From assembly GCA_934636265.1 (NCBI GenBank), contig CAKUAD010000021.1, positions 1 to 22,159 on the forward strand: a stretch of DNA of 22,159 nucleotides, read 5' to 3'. Below are positions 14,053-21,770 of this stretch, in pieces. The notes beneath the pieces were generated by a model, which was given only the letters and a program-made list of their open reading frames with translations, did no database searches and was not told the DNA's origin. Position 1 is the stretch's first letter, and every line of letters starts with the position of its first letter. This DNA is from an uncultured Flavobacterium sp. (GTDB lineage Bacteria > Bacteroidota > Bacteroidia > Flavobacteriales > Flavobacteriaceae). The translations under genes and the position numbers were made by a program.

Positions 14053-15220
14053 CGGCAAACCTTCGGCGGAGCACCTTGCCATCGCCCTCGGCGGTAAGCA
14101 GGTAAACGCCTGTCGAAAGACCCGAAACGTCAAGCTTATAAGTTTCCAGGGCCGACGCATGCTGTTCCATCAATTGCTTGCCGTTAACGTCCAGCACGCG
14201 GATGAACACCTCGCCCGCGGCAAATTCACCAAGGTTGATGTTGAGTTCATGCGATGCCGGAATGGGCCAGGCTACCAGTTGTGGCATCTGATATGACATC
14301 CCTCCCAGATTGCAGTTGGTACACGCCACCGCAAAATGCAAAAGCGCTCCGGTTGCCGCCTTGGCTACCTGATACACAAAAGTTGGATCCATGTTGGCTA
14401 CGACGTCGTTGGCCGAATGCGGATAAGGCGACTCGTTGGTTTCGTAAAAACCGGTGATGATTTCGCCGTTGTTTTCAAACGGGACATAATCTGATCCGTA
14501 GGCATTTGACACCACGGTATTGAGGTCTGAATAAAGTTCGACGCAATTTCTCAGTTCATTGGTCCGCAGGTTTGAGGCACCGTTGTTTGACGTAGGGTTC
14601 GACAAATCGCGCTCGCAGGTAATGGTGTTGTTTACCTCCCCGGCCACACCGCCAACCTGATCGATGTTAAACACCAGTTTGATGTTCATTTTGGGCGTCG
14701 TGCCGTTCACCACGGTATTGACATAGTGCTGGCTTCCTATGAGTCCGTCCTCTTCGCCCGCAAAATGCACAAATTTAATCGAGTATTCAGTGGGGACGTT
14801 TTGTAGCAAGCGCGCTGTTTCCAGAATCACCGAAACCCCGCTGCCGTTGTCATTGGCGCCTGGTCCGTTAACGGTGTCGTAATGCCCGCAGATAATCACA
14901 TAGGTATCGGGATAAGCCGTCCCGGTCTTGGTCACCACCAGGTTTTTGCACGTAGCACCCGAATAAGTAAACGGAAGTTCCTCAATCTGCGACGCCTGAT
15001 AACCGTAGGATTCATATTGGTCCTTAAGCCATTCCAGCGTATTGGCCTGAGCCGCAGTGTTGCGGTATTTGACGCCAAAATTGGCAAAAGTGGTTACAAG
15101 GTTGGTAATGTTTTGCTGAGAAGCCTGCGCGACGATTGATCCATAGGCTGGTTGGTAGGTTTGTGAAGTTGCCAAAAGGGTAAAAAACAGGGCGGCAACC
15201 CAAAAGATCCGGGAATTCAT
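14045..15220 (-). CDS. Secreted M28 zinc aminopeptidase with T9SS sorting domain
   Basis: A 391-residue secreted metallopeptidase. The Sec signal peptide spans about 1-20 (MNSRIFWVAALFFTLLATSQ). The M28 catalytic domain shows all co-catalytic zinc ligands and partners: H113-Y-D115 in CGHYDTV, D124 in ANDNGSG, E156-E157 in FAGEEDG, D187 in NIDQVGG and H268 in SPYPHSAND. From about residue 312 a C-terminal beta domain (PIPASHELNI, FIRVLDVNGKQL, LDVSGLSTGVYLL, ending RRFAVK) matches the type A sorting signal of the type IX secretion system, which sends proteins across the outer membrane. Cysteines around 299-303 (ACTNC) may form a disulfide. The start at 15220 is chosen over 15256 because the signal peptide begins there and a degenerate -7 box (TATATTCG, 15238-15245) precedes it. 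Likely a nutrient-scavenging exopeptidase. Confidence 0.93.
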   Translation of the reverse strand: MNSRIFWVAALFFTLLATSQTYQPAYGSIVAQASQQNITNLVTTFANFGVKYRNTAAQANTLEWLKDQYESYGYQASQIEELPFTYSGATCKNLVVTKTGTAYPDTYVIICGHYDTVNGPGANDNGSGVSVILETARLLQNVPTEYSIKFVHFAGEEDGLIGSQHYVNTVVNGTTPKMNIKLVFNIDQVGGVAGEVNNTITCERDLSNPTSNNGASNLRTNELRNCVELYSDLNTVVSNAYGSDYVPFENNGEIITGFYETNESPYPHSANDVVANMDPTFVYQVAKAATGALLHFAVACTNCNLGGMSYQMPQLVAWPIPASHELNINLGEFAAGEVFIRVLDVNGKQLMEQHASALETYKLDVSGLSTGVYLLTAEGDGKVLRRRFAVK

Positions 15221-15409
15221 AACGTTGGTTTGTGCTGCGAATATAGTCAAAATCAAAACATTAAAGCCATGGAGCGCATAATTTTAAGAATTGTCGATTC
15301 CTATTATTATTTTTTGGCATGCATCTTGAAAACCCGCCAATTACAAACCTCGGTTGGTTTGTCGCAAAGCCCAAAGCGGACAAAAGGCAGATCATAAAAT
15401 TTTTAAGTC

Positions 15410-15955
15410 ATGAAAACAACTACTCTTTTAGCAGCCATTTTAATGGTCACCGGCACTGCCACCGCCAACACCGATGTTGCGTTTACAGCTCCAAGGGGCC
15501 ACGTTCTTTTCAGTAATGATCACCCCATTGAATTCACCGAGCGCGGCATGCACTTTATGGTGTTTCCCAACGGCGAATTTGATTTTAGCACCCAGCCTTC
15601 AACCAGCGGCGACTACTACCGCGGAAATCGCGGCAACACACACGGCGCAACTGCCCATTTTGGCGGTATCCGTGTAGCGCATGATGCCCAGGGTCGCGTC
15701 CGCCGAGTGGGCAACGTCTACATCAACTACGACGCCTTTAACCGCGTTAAGCGCATCGGAACTGTCTACATGACCTACCACCGGGACAGGCTTACCCAAA
15801 TAGGCGGGCTCCGCTTGGTATATGACCGCCGCGGCCGTCTCACCGATATGATAGGGCGCGTTAAAAACACCGCGGTCGCCTACGCTCCGTATTACGGACC
15901 TGCAAACGGCTGGAGCGGCAATTATTACTACCGCAACGATGAAAAAAATAATTAG
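15410..15955 (+). CDS. Secreted protein with four ~16-residue tandem repeats
   Basis: A 181-residue protein with a Sec signal peptide (about 1-19, ending TATA) and no lipobox. After a 60-residue N-terminal part (VLFSNDHPIEFTERGMHF), residues 85-148 form four degenerate repeats starting at G85, G101, G117 and G132. The pattern is G-x-[VIL]-x-[VIM]-x-[YH]-[DH] then two to three residues, R-[VL], two to three residues, [IV], as in GNVYINYDAFNRVKRI. Each unit would give two short beta-strands, suggesting a beta-meander or small solenoid rich in arginine and tyrosine. The tail is tyrosine/asparagine rich (NYYYRNDEKNN). I do not recognise a named family, though similar secreted repeat proteins occur in flavobacteria, as far as I recall. 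Followed by a good terminator, hence monocistronic. No clear TAnnTTTG box; TATTTTTTG near 15308 has one base too many. Confidence 0.75.
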   Translation: MKTTTLLAAILMVTGTATANTDVAFTAPRGHVLFSNDHPIEFTERGMHFMVFPNGEFDFSTQPSTSGDYYRGNRGNTHGATAHFGGIRVAHDAQGRVRRVGNVYINYDAFNRVKRIGTVYMTYHRDRLTQIGGLRLVYDRRGRLTDMIGRVKNTAVAYAPYYGPANGWSGNYYYRNDEKNN

Positions 15956-15977
15956 TTTGGTTTAGTTTAGTTCAAAA

Positions 15978-16008
15978 AGCTCGTCTCAATGGCGGGCTGT
16001 TTTATTTG
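15978..16008 (+). terminator. Rho-independent terminator after the repeat-protein gene
   Basis: The stem AGCTCGTC (15978-15985) pairs with GGCGGGCT (15991-15998), 8 pairs including two G-U, around loop TCAAT. A T-rich tail GTTTTATTT follows. It is 22 bases past the stop at 15955. Confidence 0.65.
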
Positions 16009-16128
16009 GGCATAGGGCTCCCCCAGCCACTCCCCATCGAGCCCACGGGCTTTTGGCAGTCGCTTTTTAAACCCGCAAAAAAGCCGGGTTTAAAAGAGCT
16101 CCAACAATGCCGCAATCCCTTATGCGGT
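16009..16128. other. Structured non-coding stretch between convergent genes
   Basis: About 120 bases with no gene but several foldable segments: AGCCC-AC-GGGCT followed by TTTT (16040-16054), a long stem at 16062-16099 (listed separately) and CCGCA/TGCGG (about 16110-16127). A plus-strand frame crosses it but runs antisense into the flippase gene and is not credible. The stretch reads like an intergenic repeat element rather than unique sequence. Confidence 0.4.
16062..16099 (-). terminator. Terminator-like long hairpin after the flippase gene
   Basis: TTTTAAACCCG (16065-16075) and CGGGTTTAAAA (16085-16095) are perfect 11-base arms around a 9-base A-rich loop. Three further pairs (16062-16064 with 16097-16099) form past a one-base bulge. 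It lies 30-67 bases beyond the flippase stop on the minus strand. A/U pairs at the stem base could stand in for a U-tract, but no free T run follows on either strand, so termination is inferred. Confidence 0.45.
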
Positions 16129-17598
16129 CTACCGTTTAAACCGTGCGGTTCCCAAAAAAGCATCCAGGGCGCGGTTCACATCGGGCGAGAGTTTCATCTG
16201 ATAAACCGCCACGGCATAAACCGCAGTGAGCAGCATCGATTTCAGGACGATGCTTACCAATGCCCCAAACGGAAAATCCCAAAAGTAAAAAGCGGCAAAA
16301 ATCAGCACCTGCAAGACAAGTCCGCGAAGCGTTGCCCGGGTAAACGGATAGAGTTTCATCTTTTTAACCACAAACAAAAGCTTGGCGGCGCTGTAGCAAG
16401 TTATCGCCACCAGGGTTGCCACCGCCGATCCCTCAATACCGTATAGCGGAATCAAAATCAGGTTGAGCGCTACGGCCAGCGCGGCCAGCATCAACCCTAA
16501 AAACAACACCGCGCGGTAATATTTGGAGTTAAACAAAATGGCATTGTTGTTTCCCAGCAGCAAATCGAGGAATTTTGAAATCCCGATCACAAAAACCACC
16601 CAGATTCCCGCCGAATACTCCACCGGCAACAACTCATAGACTGATTTGATGTTGACCAGAATTCCCAAAAGCACATATCCGCCCGCCACCTGCAGGGTAA
16701 TTGATGTTTTTTTATAAAAATCGTTAAGGTCGTCGTGCTGGCCGTCACTCATCAATTTGGCCGTAACGGGATAAGCTATCTGGTGCATGGCGCGGCTTGG
16801 GACGGCAATCACCGTGGCAATAAAAATAGCTACGGAGTAATATGCGACGTTTTCAATATCCATCATGGCGCCCAGCATGGTTTTGTCGAGGTCCAATAGC
16901 AGGTTGGCCACGCTTCCGGCCAGGATCACAAAAAGGGAATAGACCAAAACGGGCCGGGCATCGGATGGAACGGTAAACTTCCACGACGGCCGCCTTACCT
17001 TAAAGGCAAATGCAACCATCGCCAGCGTAGCCGCAAGGTAAATCCCAACCAACCAGTACACAAACTGCTCGGCGGTAATCCACTTTAAGTAAACGGCAAA
17101 CAGAAAGGCCGAAATCAATATCCTGAGCAAAACTTCCTTGACAAAATTCCCGTAAACCGATTGCATGTGTACCTTGACCCAGGCGTAAAAAATCTCAAAA
17201 TAGCCCATGCACAATCCCACAATGGGAATCAGCCAGATGTAATCGTACAAAATCGGGTTGCGGTGCGACAATGCTCCGGCAATCTGGTGATAAAACAAAT
17301 AGCCCGTTGCCGCCACCGGAAGGCAAAGCACCAGCGGAATCAGCAACATAAAAGTGAGAAACTCGGCCTGCCTGCGCGAATCCTTGTAGCCGGTGTAAAA
17401 ACGCACCAGGGTATTGTGCGCGCCAAAGGCCATGAGCGGCATCATGATGTTGGCCGCCGACAGCAAAAAAGCGGTAACACCGTAATACGTCTTGCCCAGA
17501 AAATGGGTGTACATAAACAGCGCGTTGGCCGCCCCGATGGCAAAACCCACATAGGTAATGACGGTGTTGCGTATCGATTGGTTAGCGACGATTCCCAT
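16129..17598 (-). CDS. Oligosaccharide flippase / polysaccharide biosynthesis membrane protein
   Basis: A 489-residue polytopic inner-membrane protein of the Wzx/MATE-like flippase superfamily, expected to move lipid-linked sugar units from the cytoplasmic to the periplasmic face. It has about 12-14 hydrophobic helices throughout, short loops with arginine/lysine on the inner side, and a typical N-terminus (MGIVANQSIRNTVITYVGFA). ATG at 17616 is also possible and would add six residues, but flippases of this type begin MGIVxNQS, so 17598 is preferred. It then overlaps the end of the glycosyltransferase gene by 17 bases, consistent with one transcript. Last gene of the YfhO-glycosyltransferase-flippase operon; a long hairpin follows. 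Confidence 0.9.
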   Translation of the reverse strand: MGIVANQSIRNTVITYVGFAIGAANALFMYTHFLGKTYYGVTAFLLSAANIMMPLMAFGAHNTLVRFYTGYKDSRRQAEFLTFMLLIPLVLCLPVAATGYLFYHQIAGALSHRNPILYDYIWLIPIVGLCMGYFEIFYAWVKVHMQSVYGNFVKEVLLRILISAFLFAVYLKWITAEQFVYWLVGIYLAATLAMVAFAFKVRRPSWKFTVPSDARPVLVYSLFVILAGSVANLLLDLDKTMLGAMMDIENVAYYSVAIFIATVIAVPSRAMHQIAYPVTAKLMSDGQHDDLNDFYKKTSITLQVAGGYVLLGILVNIKSVYELLPVEYSAGIWVVFVIGISKFLDLLLGNNNAILFNSKYYRAVLFLGLMLAALAVALNLILIPLYGIEGSAVATLVAITCYSAAKLLFVVKKMKLYPFTRATLRGLVLQVLIFAAFYFWDFPFGALVSIVLKSMLLTAVYAVAVYQMKLSPDVNRALDAFLGTARFKR

Positions 17599-18877
17599 GG
17601 CCGAGGATTTGTGCAAGTTGACGCGTCAGGTTTTGTCGGGAATACTGCTGGATTCCCTCGGCTGACACCTTGAGTTGGCCCTGCTTCCACCGCAGGTAAC
17701 ACTGTTCAAGATAGGCTTTTATCTTGTCGGTCTCGCCGTAGCGGGCAAATATTCCGGTTTGCGTATCGCGGATAATGTGTGAAAAATCAGCATCGTCAGG
17801 ACCAAGCGCCAAAACGGGACGGCCGGAAGCCATATATTCAAACAATTTCCCGGGAATGATGCTTTTGGTTTCGGGCGAATCAATCTCAATCAACAGCAAT
17901 ACCGCCGAATCCCGCTGATAATTTACGGCCTGCTGATGCGAAACATAGCCCGGAGCGTCTAAGAATTCACCCAGTCCGGCCTGTTTGATCGACTGCGTTA
18001 CCTCTGGGCTTACCGCGCCAACAAGGTGTAATGTAAAATCGCGTGAAAACCCGTCCAGTTCGCGGGTGAGTTGCGCCAAAGCATCCCAAAGCGCTGCCGG
18101 ATTGCGCTGTGAAAGCAATGATCCGATATGCGAAACCGCAAACCGGGCGGCGGGCGGCGCATCGGTCACCGGCGCTACGTCAAATCCGTTGGTGACCACG
18201 TGAACCGGCCGTGAAGTCTTAGACTTGAATTCGGCGGCGGTTGAGGGGCTCGTAACGACAATGTCATCGGCGGCAGCCAAAACGGTTTTTTCAAGATACG
18301 CATGCCGCGCTGCCGAACGCCTGGTAAGTTTAAGTTGCGATTGATAGCCAATGGTTGTCCAGGGATCGCGAAAATCGGCAACCCAGTGAAGACCGGGATT
18401 TTTGGCCTTTAATTCAAGACCGATAAGGTGCAGACTGTGCGGCGGCCCGGTCGTGATAACGGTGTCAATTTTGTGTTTGCGCAAGTATTCGTTTAAAAAC
18501 TTTACCGACGGACGCACCCAGAATTTTCGGGCATCGGGGATAAAGAGATTGCCGCGCACCCACAGCGCCAATTTTTGCAGCGACGTTTGCTTTTTGGCCG
18601 GCGGGATAATCCCTGAACTGATACGACCCAGTTGCCTTTGTCCAAAAATCCCGGTAAGAGCGCCAGGTTCAAAAATCGGTCGTCGAACGATGGATATTCC
18701 CGGCGGAACCTGTTGCACCAACGCTTCATCGACAATGGGGTACTGCGGATTGGACGGTGTGTAAATGATGGGTTCAAAACCATTCTCGGGCAGGTAGCGG
18801 GCAAACTTTAGCCACCTTTGCACGCCCGGTCCTCCCGCAGGCGGCCAGTAATAGGTTATGATGAGTACCTTTTTCAT
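17582..18877 (-). CDS. Group 4 family glycosyltransferase
   Basis: A 431-residue cytoplasmic, probably membrane-associated GT-B glycosyltransferase that adds a sugar from a nucleotide donor to a surface-glycan precursor. N-terminal half: YYWPPAGGPGVQRWLKFARY (9-28) as acceptor-side loop and WVADFRDPWT (165-174). C-terminal half: HIGSLLSQRNP (250-260), HLVGAV, and PGKLFEYMASGRPVLAL (342-358), the donor-binding glutamate region. Length is normal. The sugar and acceptor cannot be read from sequence. Its start overlaps the YfhO stop by 4 bases (18874-18877) and its end overlaps the flippase gene, so the three are tightly coupled. Confidence 0.92.
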   Translation of the reverse strand: MKKVLIITYYWPPAGGPGVQRWLKFARYLPENGFEPIIYTPSNPQYPIVDEALVQQVPPGISIVRRPIFEPGALTGIFGQRQLGRISSGIIPPAKKQTSLQKLALWVRGNLFIPDARKFWVRPSVKFLNEYLRKHKIDTVITTGPPHSLHLIGLELKAKNPGLHWVADFRDPWTTIGYQSQLKLTRRSAARHAYLEKTVLAAADDIVVTSPSTAAEFKSKTSRPVHVVTNGFDVAPVTDAPPAARFAVSHIGSLLSQRNPAALWDALAQLTRELDGFSRDFTLHLVGAVSPEVTQSIKQAGLGEFLDAPGYVSHQQAVNYQRDSAVLLLIEIDSPETKSIIPGKLFEYMASGRPVLALGPDDADFSHIIRDTQTGIFARYGETDKIKAYLEQCYLRWKQGQLKVSAEGIQQYSRQNLTRQLAQILGHGNRR

Positions 18878-21336
18878 GCGTCTTTACGGCGGCGCCTGGC
18901 GTAGTACCATCCTGCGACCGACAGGATAAGGATAATCCCGGTCGAGATGGCGGCAATCAGACTGCCGTCTTTTACCACCTGTGGCTCAAACCTGAACTCT
19001 ACCGTATGCGTCCCTGATGGGATGTCCATGGCGCGCAGGGTGTAGTTGGCCCTGAAATGCGGCGCGGGTTTGCCATCGATATAAGCCTGCCAACCCTCTG
19101 GATAATAAACTTCACTAAAGACTACAGTTCCTCCGGTTTTGCTCCTTGTGGTGTATTTGATATAGTTTGGCTTGTGTTCCTCAACCGATACGGCTGAGTT
19201 TGGATCGAGCGCTACCGCATTGCGAACCCTGAATCCCTGGGCAGTTTGCTTGCGGTTGACAATGGCGGTGTTTTCAAGATCGGTATCGGCAAGCGCTTTC
19301 ATTTCCTCGTCGGCCGAGTTGACGAATTTCACGTCGTCGGTAAACCACGCCGGACCAAATACCGAGGCGTTTTCCAGCGGAACCTTGTTGCCGTCCTGCA
19401 AATCCAGAATCAGGTATTTGACGTTAAGCATGTTGAGAACCGGAAGGCTTTTGGTAAGCGTCAGGGTTTGCGGATCGATGTACTTGGTCAGGCTGTCCAG
19501 TTTTGGTTCTACCTGATACAGGAACAATTGATCCATGCGACGCGGACGGACTGCGCTGTATCCGCCTACCGATTTGTGAAAGTAAGAAGTACGGGCCTGC
19601 AATCGGCCGGTGATTTCATAGACGCGGTAAACGCTGTCGTCTTGCAGGATTTCCTTGTCGGCCTCTGAAGCCTGGAATGGTTCGCGGGCCTCGCGGCGGC
19701 TGACAAATCCGCTGGCGTCGACGTAATTCTTATCGATAAAGAACAAATCGCCCACCATGATGACGCCCACGGCAATGACGGCCGTCAAGTGCGAAAGTTT
19801 CTTGGCGTGATACAGCCACATGGCCAGTGCAGTGAGCAGAATTAAAAAGGCGCTGCGGAGCAAATCGGCCGAATACATGGTTTTGCGGTCTTCCTTTAAA
19901 AGTCCCAAAAGTTGCTCTGGAATTTGGCTGTCAACCGGTCCGGAAAAGTTAAAGGCACCTTTGGCAGCAAATAATACAACGATCAGCCCAAGACAGCCCG
20001 CCGCTGCTTGCCATAATTTGGTGAACCTACGTTTTTCATCGGTCTCGGCAAAATACGACTGCAATCCCATGATGGCCAAAACCGGGAAGCACAGTTCAAG
20101 AATAACCTGAATGGACGAAACTGCCCGGAACTTGTCATAAAGCGGTACGAAATCAACAAAAAAGCGCGTAAGCGGATCCAGGTTTTTTCCCCAGGACAAA
20201 AGCAGCGACAGGATGGCACCGGCCAAAAACGCGTACTTGATCCTTCGCCTGTCGATCATCAGGGCCAGCACGGCCAAGAAAAACACCACGGCCCCAATGT
20301 AGGCGGGAGCGGCCACAATGGGTTGGTCGCCCCAGTAGGTAGGCAGTGACGACGCAAACTCACGAGCTTCAGCCTCCGACGCGCCCTGTTGCAGCGCAAA
20401 CTGGTAGGATTCACTGTCGGAACTGAGTTCTTCAGCATTGGAGCCGCCAAACAAACGCGGCGCGATCAGGTTGAAACTCTCGGCAATCCCATAGCTGTAT
20501 TCGGTGATATAGTCGTAATCCATCGAGGCGGTCGTCTGGTTTTTCGTACCGTCGGGATTAAAGGTGAGTTCGCTTTTGCCGCGGATGGAAAAGTCAGTGT
20601 ATTGCGCAGTGGCCAAAAGATTTGTGGCATTGGCGCCGATGGCCAAAACGCCCGATAGCAAAAATACCGAGCTCATACGGCCCAGATCATTCCAGGCTTT
20701 TTCTCGGATTCTTTTGGCGATGAAATACACGGATATCGCGAGCAACAGCAGCAGCAGGTAATACGTCATCTGGAAGTGGTTGGCCTGAATTTCGAGCGCG
20801 GCCGCCACCGTGGTCAGAATCCCCCCAACAAGATATCGCCTGCGGAACACCAGGATAACGCCGGCAATCACCAGCGGCATATAGGCGATAGCGTGGGCTT
20901 TTGCATTGTGCCCGACGCCTATGATGACAATCATATAAGTAGACAATCCAAAGGCCAGCGCACCAAAAAATGCTTTGAGCGGATCAGTTCGCAAAACGAG
21001 CATCAGGACGTAAAAACATCCAAAGTACAAAAAGAGATAGTCGGCCGGACGAGGCAAAAACCGCAACGCCGAATCCAGCATTTTTATATAATTGTGCGGA
21101 TAATTGGCGCCCATCTGATAGGTAGGCATCCCGCCAAATGCGGCGTTGGTCCAGTAAGGTTCGTCATTTTGGGTGGCGCGAAAATCATTTTGCTCGCGGG
21201 CCATCCCGATAAACTGCGCAATGTCAGATTGGTAGAGTTCCTTTCCTTGAAGGACCGGATAAAAATACAGTAAAGCGATTGCGATAAATCCGGCGACGGC
21301 TAGAAAATGAGCCCTGTACTTTGTAAGTATTTCCAT
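18874..21336 (-). CDS. YfhO-family multi-spanning membrane protein
   Basis: An 820-residue inner-membrane protein resembling YfhO, a GT-C-fold family (in Firmicutes linked to sugar decoration of lipoteichoic acid). It has about a dozen hydrophobic helices between residues 12 and ~535, beginning FLAVAGFIAIALLYFYPVL. The first periplasmic loop carries a YQSDIAQFIGMAREQND segment with the acidic residue typical of GT-C catalytic loops. A soluble beta-rich C-terminal domain follows (about 545-790: YFHKSVGGYSAVRPRRM, VYYPEGWQAYIDGKPA). A final helix ends in the basic stop-transfer YARRRRKDA. In Bacteroidota it sits with glycosyltransferases; transfer of a sugar from a polyprenyl donor to a surface polymer is inferred. 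First gene of its operon. Upstream sequence has only imperfect -7 candidates (for example TACTTTTA). Confidence 0.88.
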   Translation of the reverse strand: MEILTKYRAHFLAVAGFIAIALLYFYPVLQGKELYQSDIAQFIGMAREQNDFRATQNDEPYWTNAAFGGMPTYQMGANYPHNYIKMLDSALRFLPRPADYLFLYFGCFYVLMLVLRTDPLKAFFGALAFGLSTYMIVIIGVGHNAKAHAIAYMPLVIAGVILVFRRRYLVGGILTTVAAALEIQANHFQMTYYLLLLLLAISVYFIAKRIREKAWNDLGRMSSVFLLSGVLAIGANATNLLATAQYTDFSIRGKSELTFNPDGTKNQTTASMDYDYITEYSYGIAESFNLIAPRLFGGSNAEELSSDSESYQFALQQGASEAEAREFASSLPTYWGDQPIVAAPAYIGAVVFFLAVLALMIDRRRIKYAFLAGAILSLLLSWGKNLDPLTRFFVDFVPLYDKFRAVSSIQVILELCFPVLAIMGLQSYFAETDEKRRFTKLWQAAAGCLGLIVVLFAAKGAFNFSGPVDSQIPEQLLGLLKEDRKTMYSADLLRSAFLILLTALAMWLYHAKKLSHLTAVIAVGVIMVGDLFFIDKNYVDASGFVSRREAREPFQASEADKEILQDDSVYRVYEITGRLQARTSYFHKSVGGYSAVRPRRMDQLFLYQVEPKLDSLTKYIDPQTLTLTKSLPVLNMLNVKYLILDLQDGNKVPLENASVFGPAWFTDDVKFVNSADEEMKALADTDLENTAIVNRKQTAQGFRVRNAVALDPNSAVSVEEHKPNYIKYTTRSKTGGTVVFSEVYYPEGWQAYIDGKPAPHFRANYTLRAMDIPSGTHTVEFRFEPQVVKDGSLIAAISTGIILILSVAGWYYARRRRKDA

Positions 21337-21397
21337 AAAAAAACGCTGCGTTCAAAGTCGTAAAAGTAACAAATTAACCGCAACGCGCCGGAACGGG

Positions 21398-21667
21398 TTA
21401 TTCTATTTCTTCATAGTCGATATACTCGCCAACTTTTTTAGTAGATCGCGGACGGGTATTGGACTGGCTCGCAGAATTGTCGTACGGTTGCTGAAAGTTG
21501 CCAAACTGTTGCGAATCCTGCATGCGACGTAGGTTGTCCTGGGCCTTTTCGACCGCTTTTTTAAAGAGAATAGGCATCAGTAGCCGCATGACGATCTTAA
21601 ACAAAAAGTAAAAGATCAGCATGTACGCCAGCAATTTTAAAACGCCTACAAGCGATGCGGTATGCAT
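21398..21667 (-). CDS. DUF4834-like small membrane protein
   Basis: An 89-residue protein with one long hydrophobic region (about 6-33, LVGVLKLLAYMLIFYFLFKI then VMRLLMPILF). A charged helix (KKAVEKAQDNLRRMQDSQQF), a glutamine/asparagine-rich linker and an acidic end (KKVGEYIDYEEIE) follow. The arrangement of one helix, basic helix and GEYIDYEEI tail fits the DUF4834 family of Bacteroidota; function unknown. The frame is open to 21703, but the -7 box TACCTTTG (21683-21690) is inside that extension, so translation should start at 21667 (MHTASLVG). Single gene, divergent from the transporter-family gene. Confidence 0.75.
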   Translation of the reverse strand: MHTASLVGVLKLLAYMLIFYFLFKIVMRLLMPILFKKAVEKAQDNLRRMQDSQQFGNFQQPYDNSASQSNTRPRSTKKVGEYIDYEEIE

Positions 21668-21682
21668 AAAAAGAAATTTGTC

Positions 21683-21690
21683 CAAAGGTA
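21683..21690 (-). promoter_or_regulatory. -7 promoter element (TACCTTTG) of the DUF4834-like gene
   Basis: On the minus strand TACCTTTG fits TAnnTTTG and lies 15 bases before the start at 21667. It decides the start codon against the upstream ATG at 21703. No -33 TTG is visible at the right distance. Confidence 0.55.
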
Positions 21691-21742
21691 GCAAATACGG
21701 CATATCCGCCCACTTTAAAGGTCATAAATAAATAATAAATCT

Positions 21743-21750
21743 TACCTTTG
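21743..21750 (+). promoter_or_regulatory. -7 promoter element (TACCTTTG) of the transporter-family gene
   Basis: TACCTTTG on the plus strand, ending 20 bases before the ATG at 21771, in the 103-base divergent gap. It uses the same 8 bases as the divergent DUF4834-like promoter. The upstream stretch is AT-rich (ATAAATAAATAATAAAT), with no clear TTG. Confidence 0.55.
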
Positions 21751-21770
21751 GGCAACTTCAATCCTGGTGT

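Noticed and set aside
14045..15220. Idea that the peptidase is a complete soluble cytoplasmic enzyme
   Set aside because: It has a clear signal peptide and a C-terminal T9SS-type beta domain, so export is far more likely.
16006..16446. 146-codon plus-strand open frame crossing the 16009-16128 gap
   Set aside because: Two-thirds is antisense to the flippase gene and the rest covers the hairpin region; no start context and no recognisable protein pattern.
17161..17673. 170-codon plus-strand open frame
   Set aside because: Antisense to flippase and glycosyltransferase codons; very rich in lysine, glutamine and histidine with no domain pattern.
20776..21273. 165-codon plus-strand open frame
   Set aside because: Antisense to the membrane-helix region of the YfhO-family gene, which has strong hydrophobic periodicity on the minus strand.
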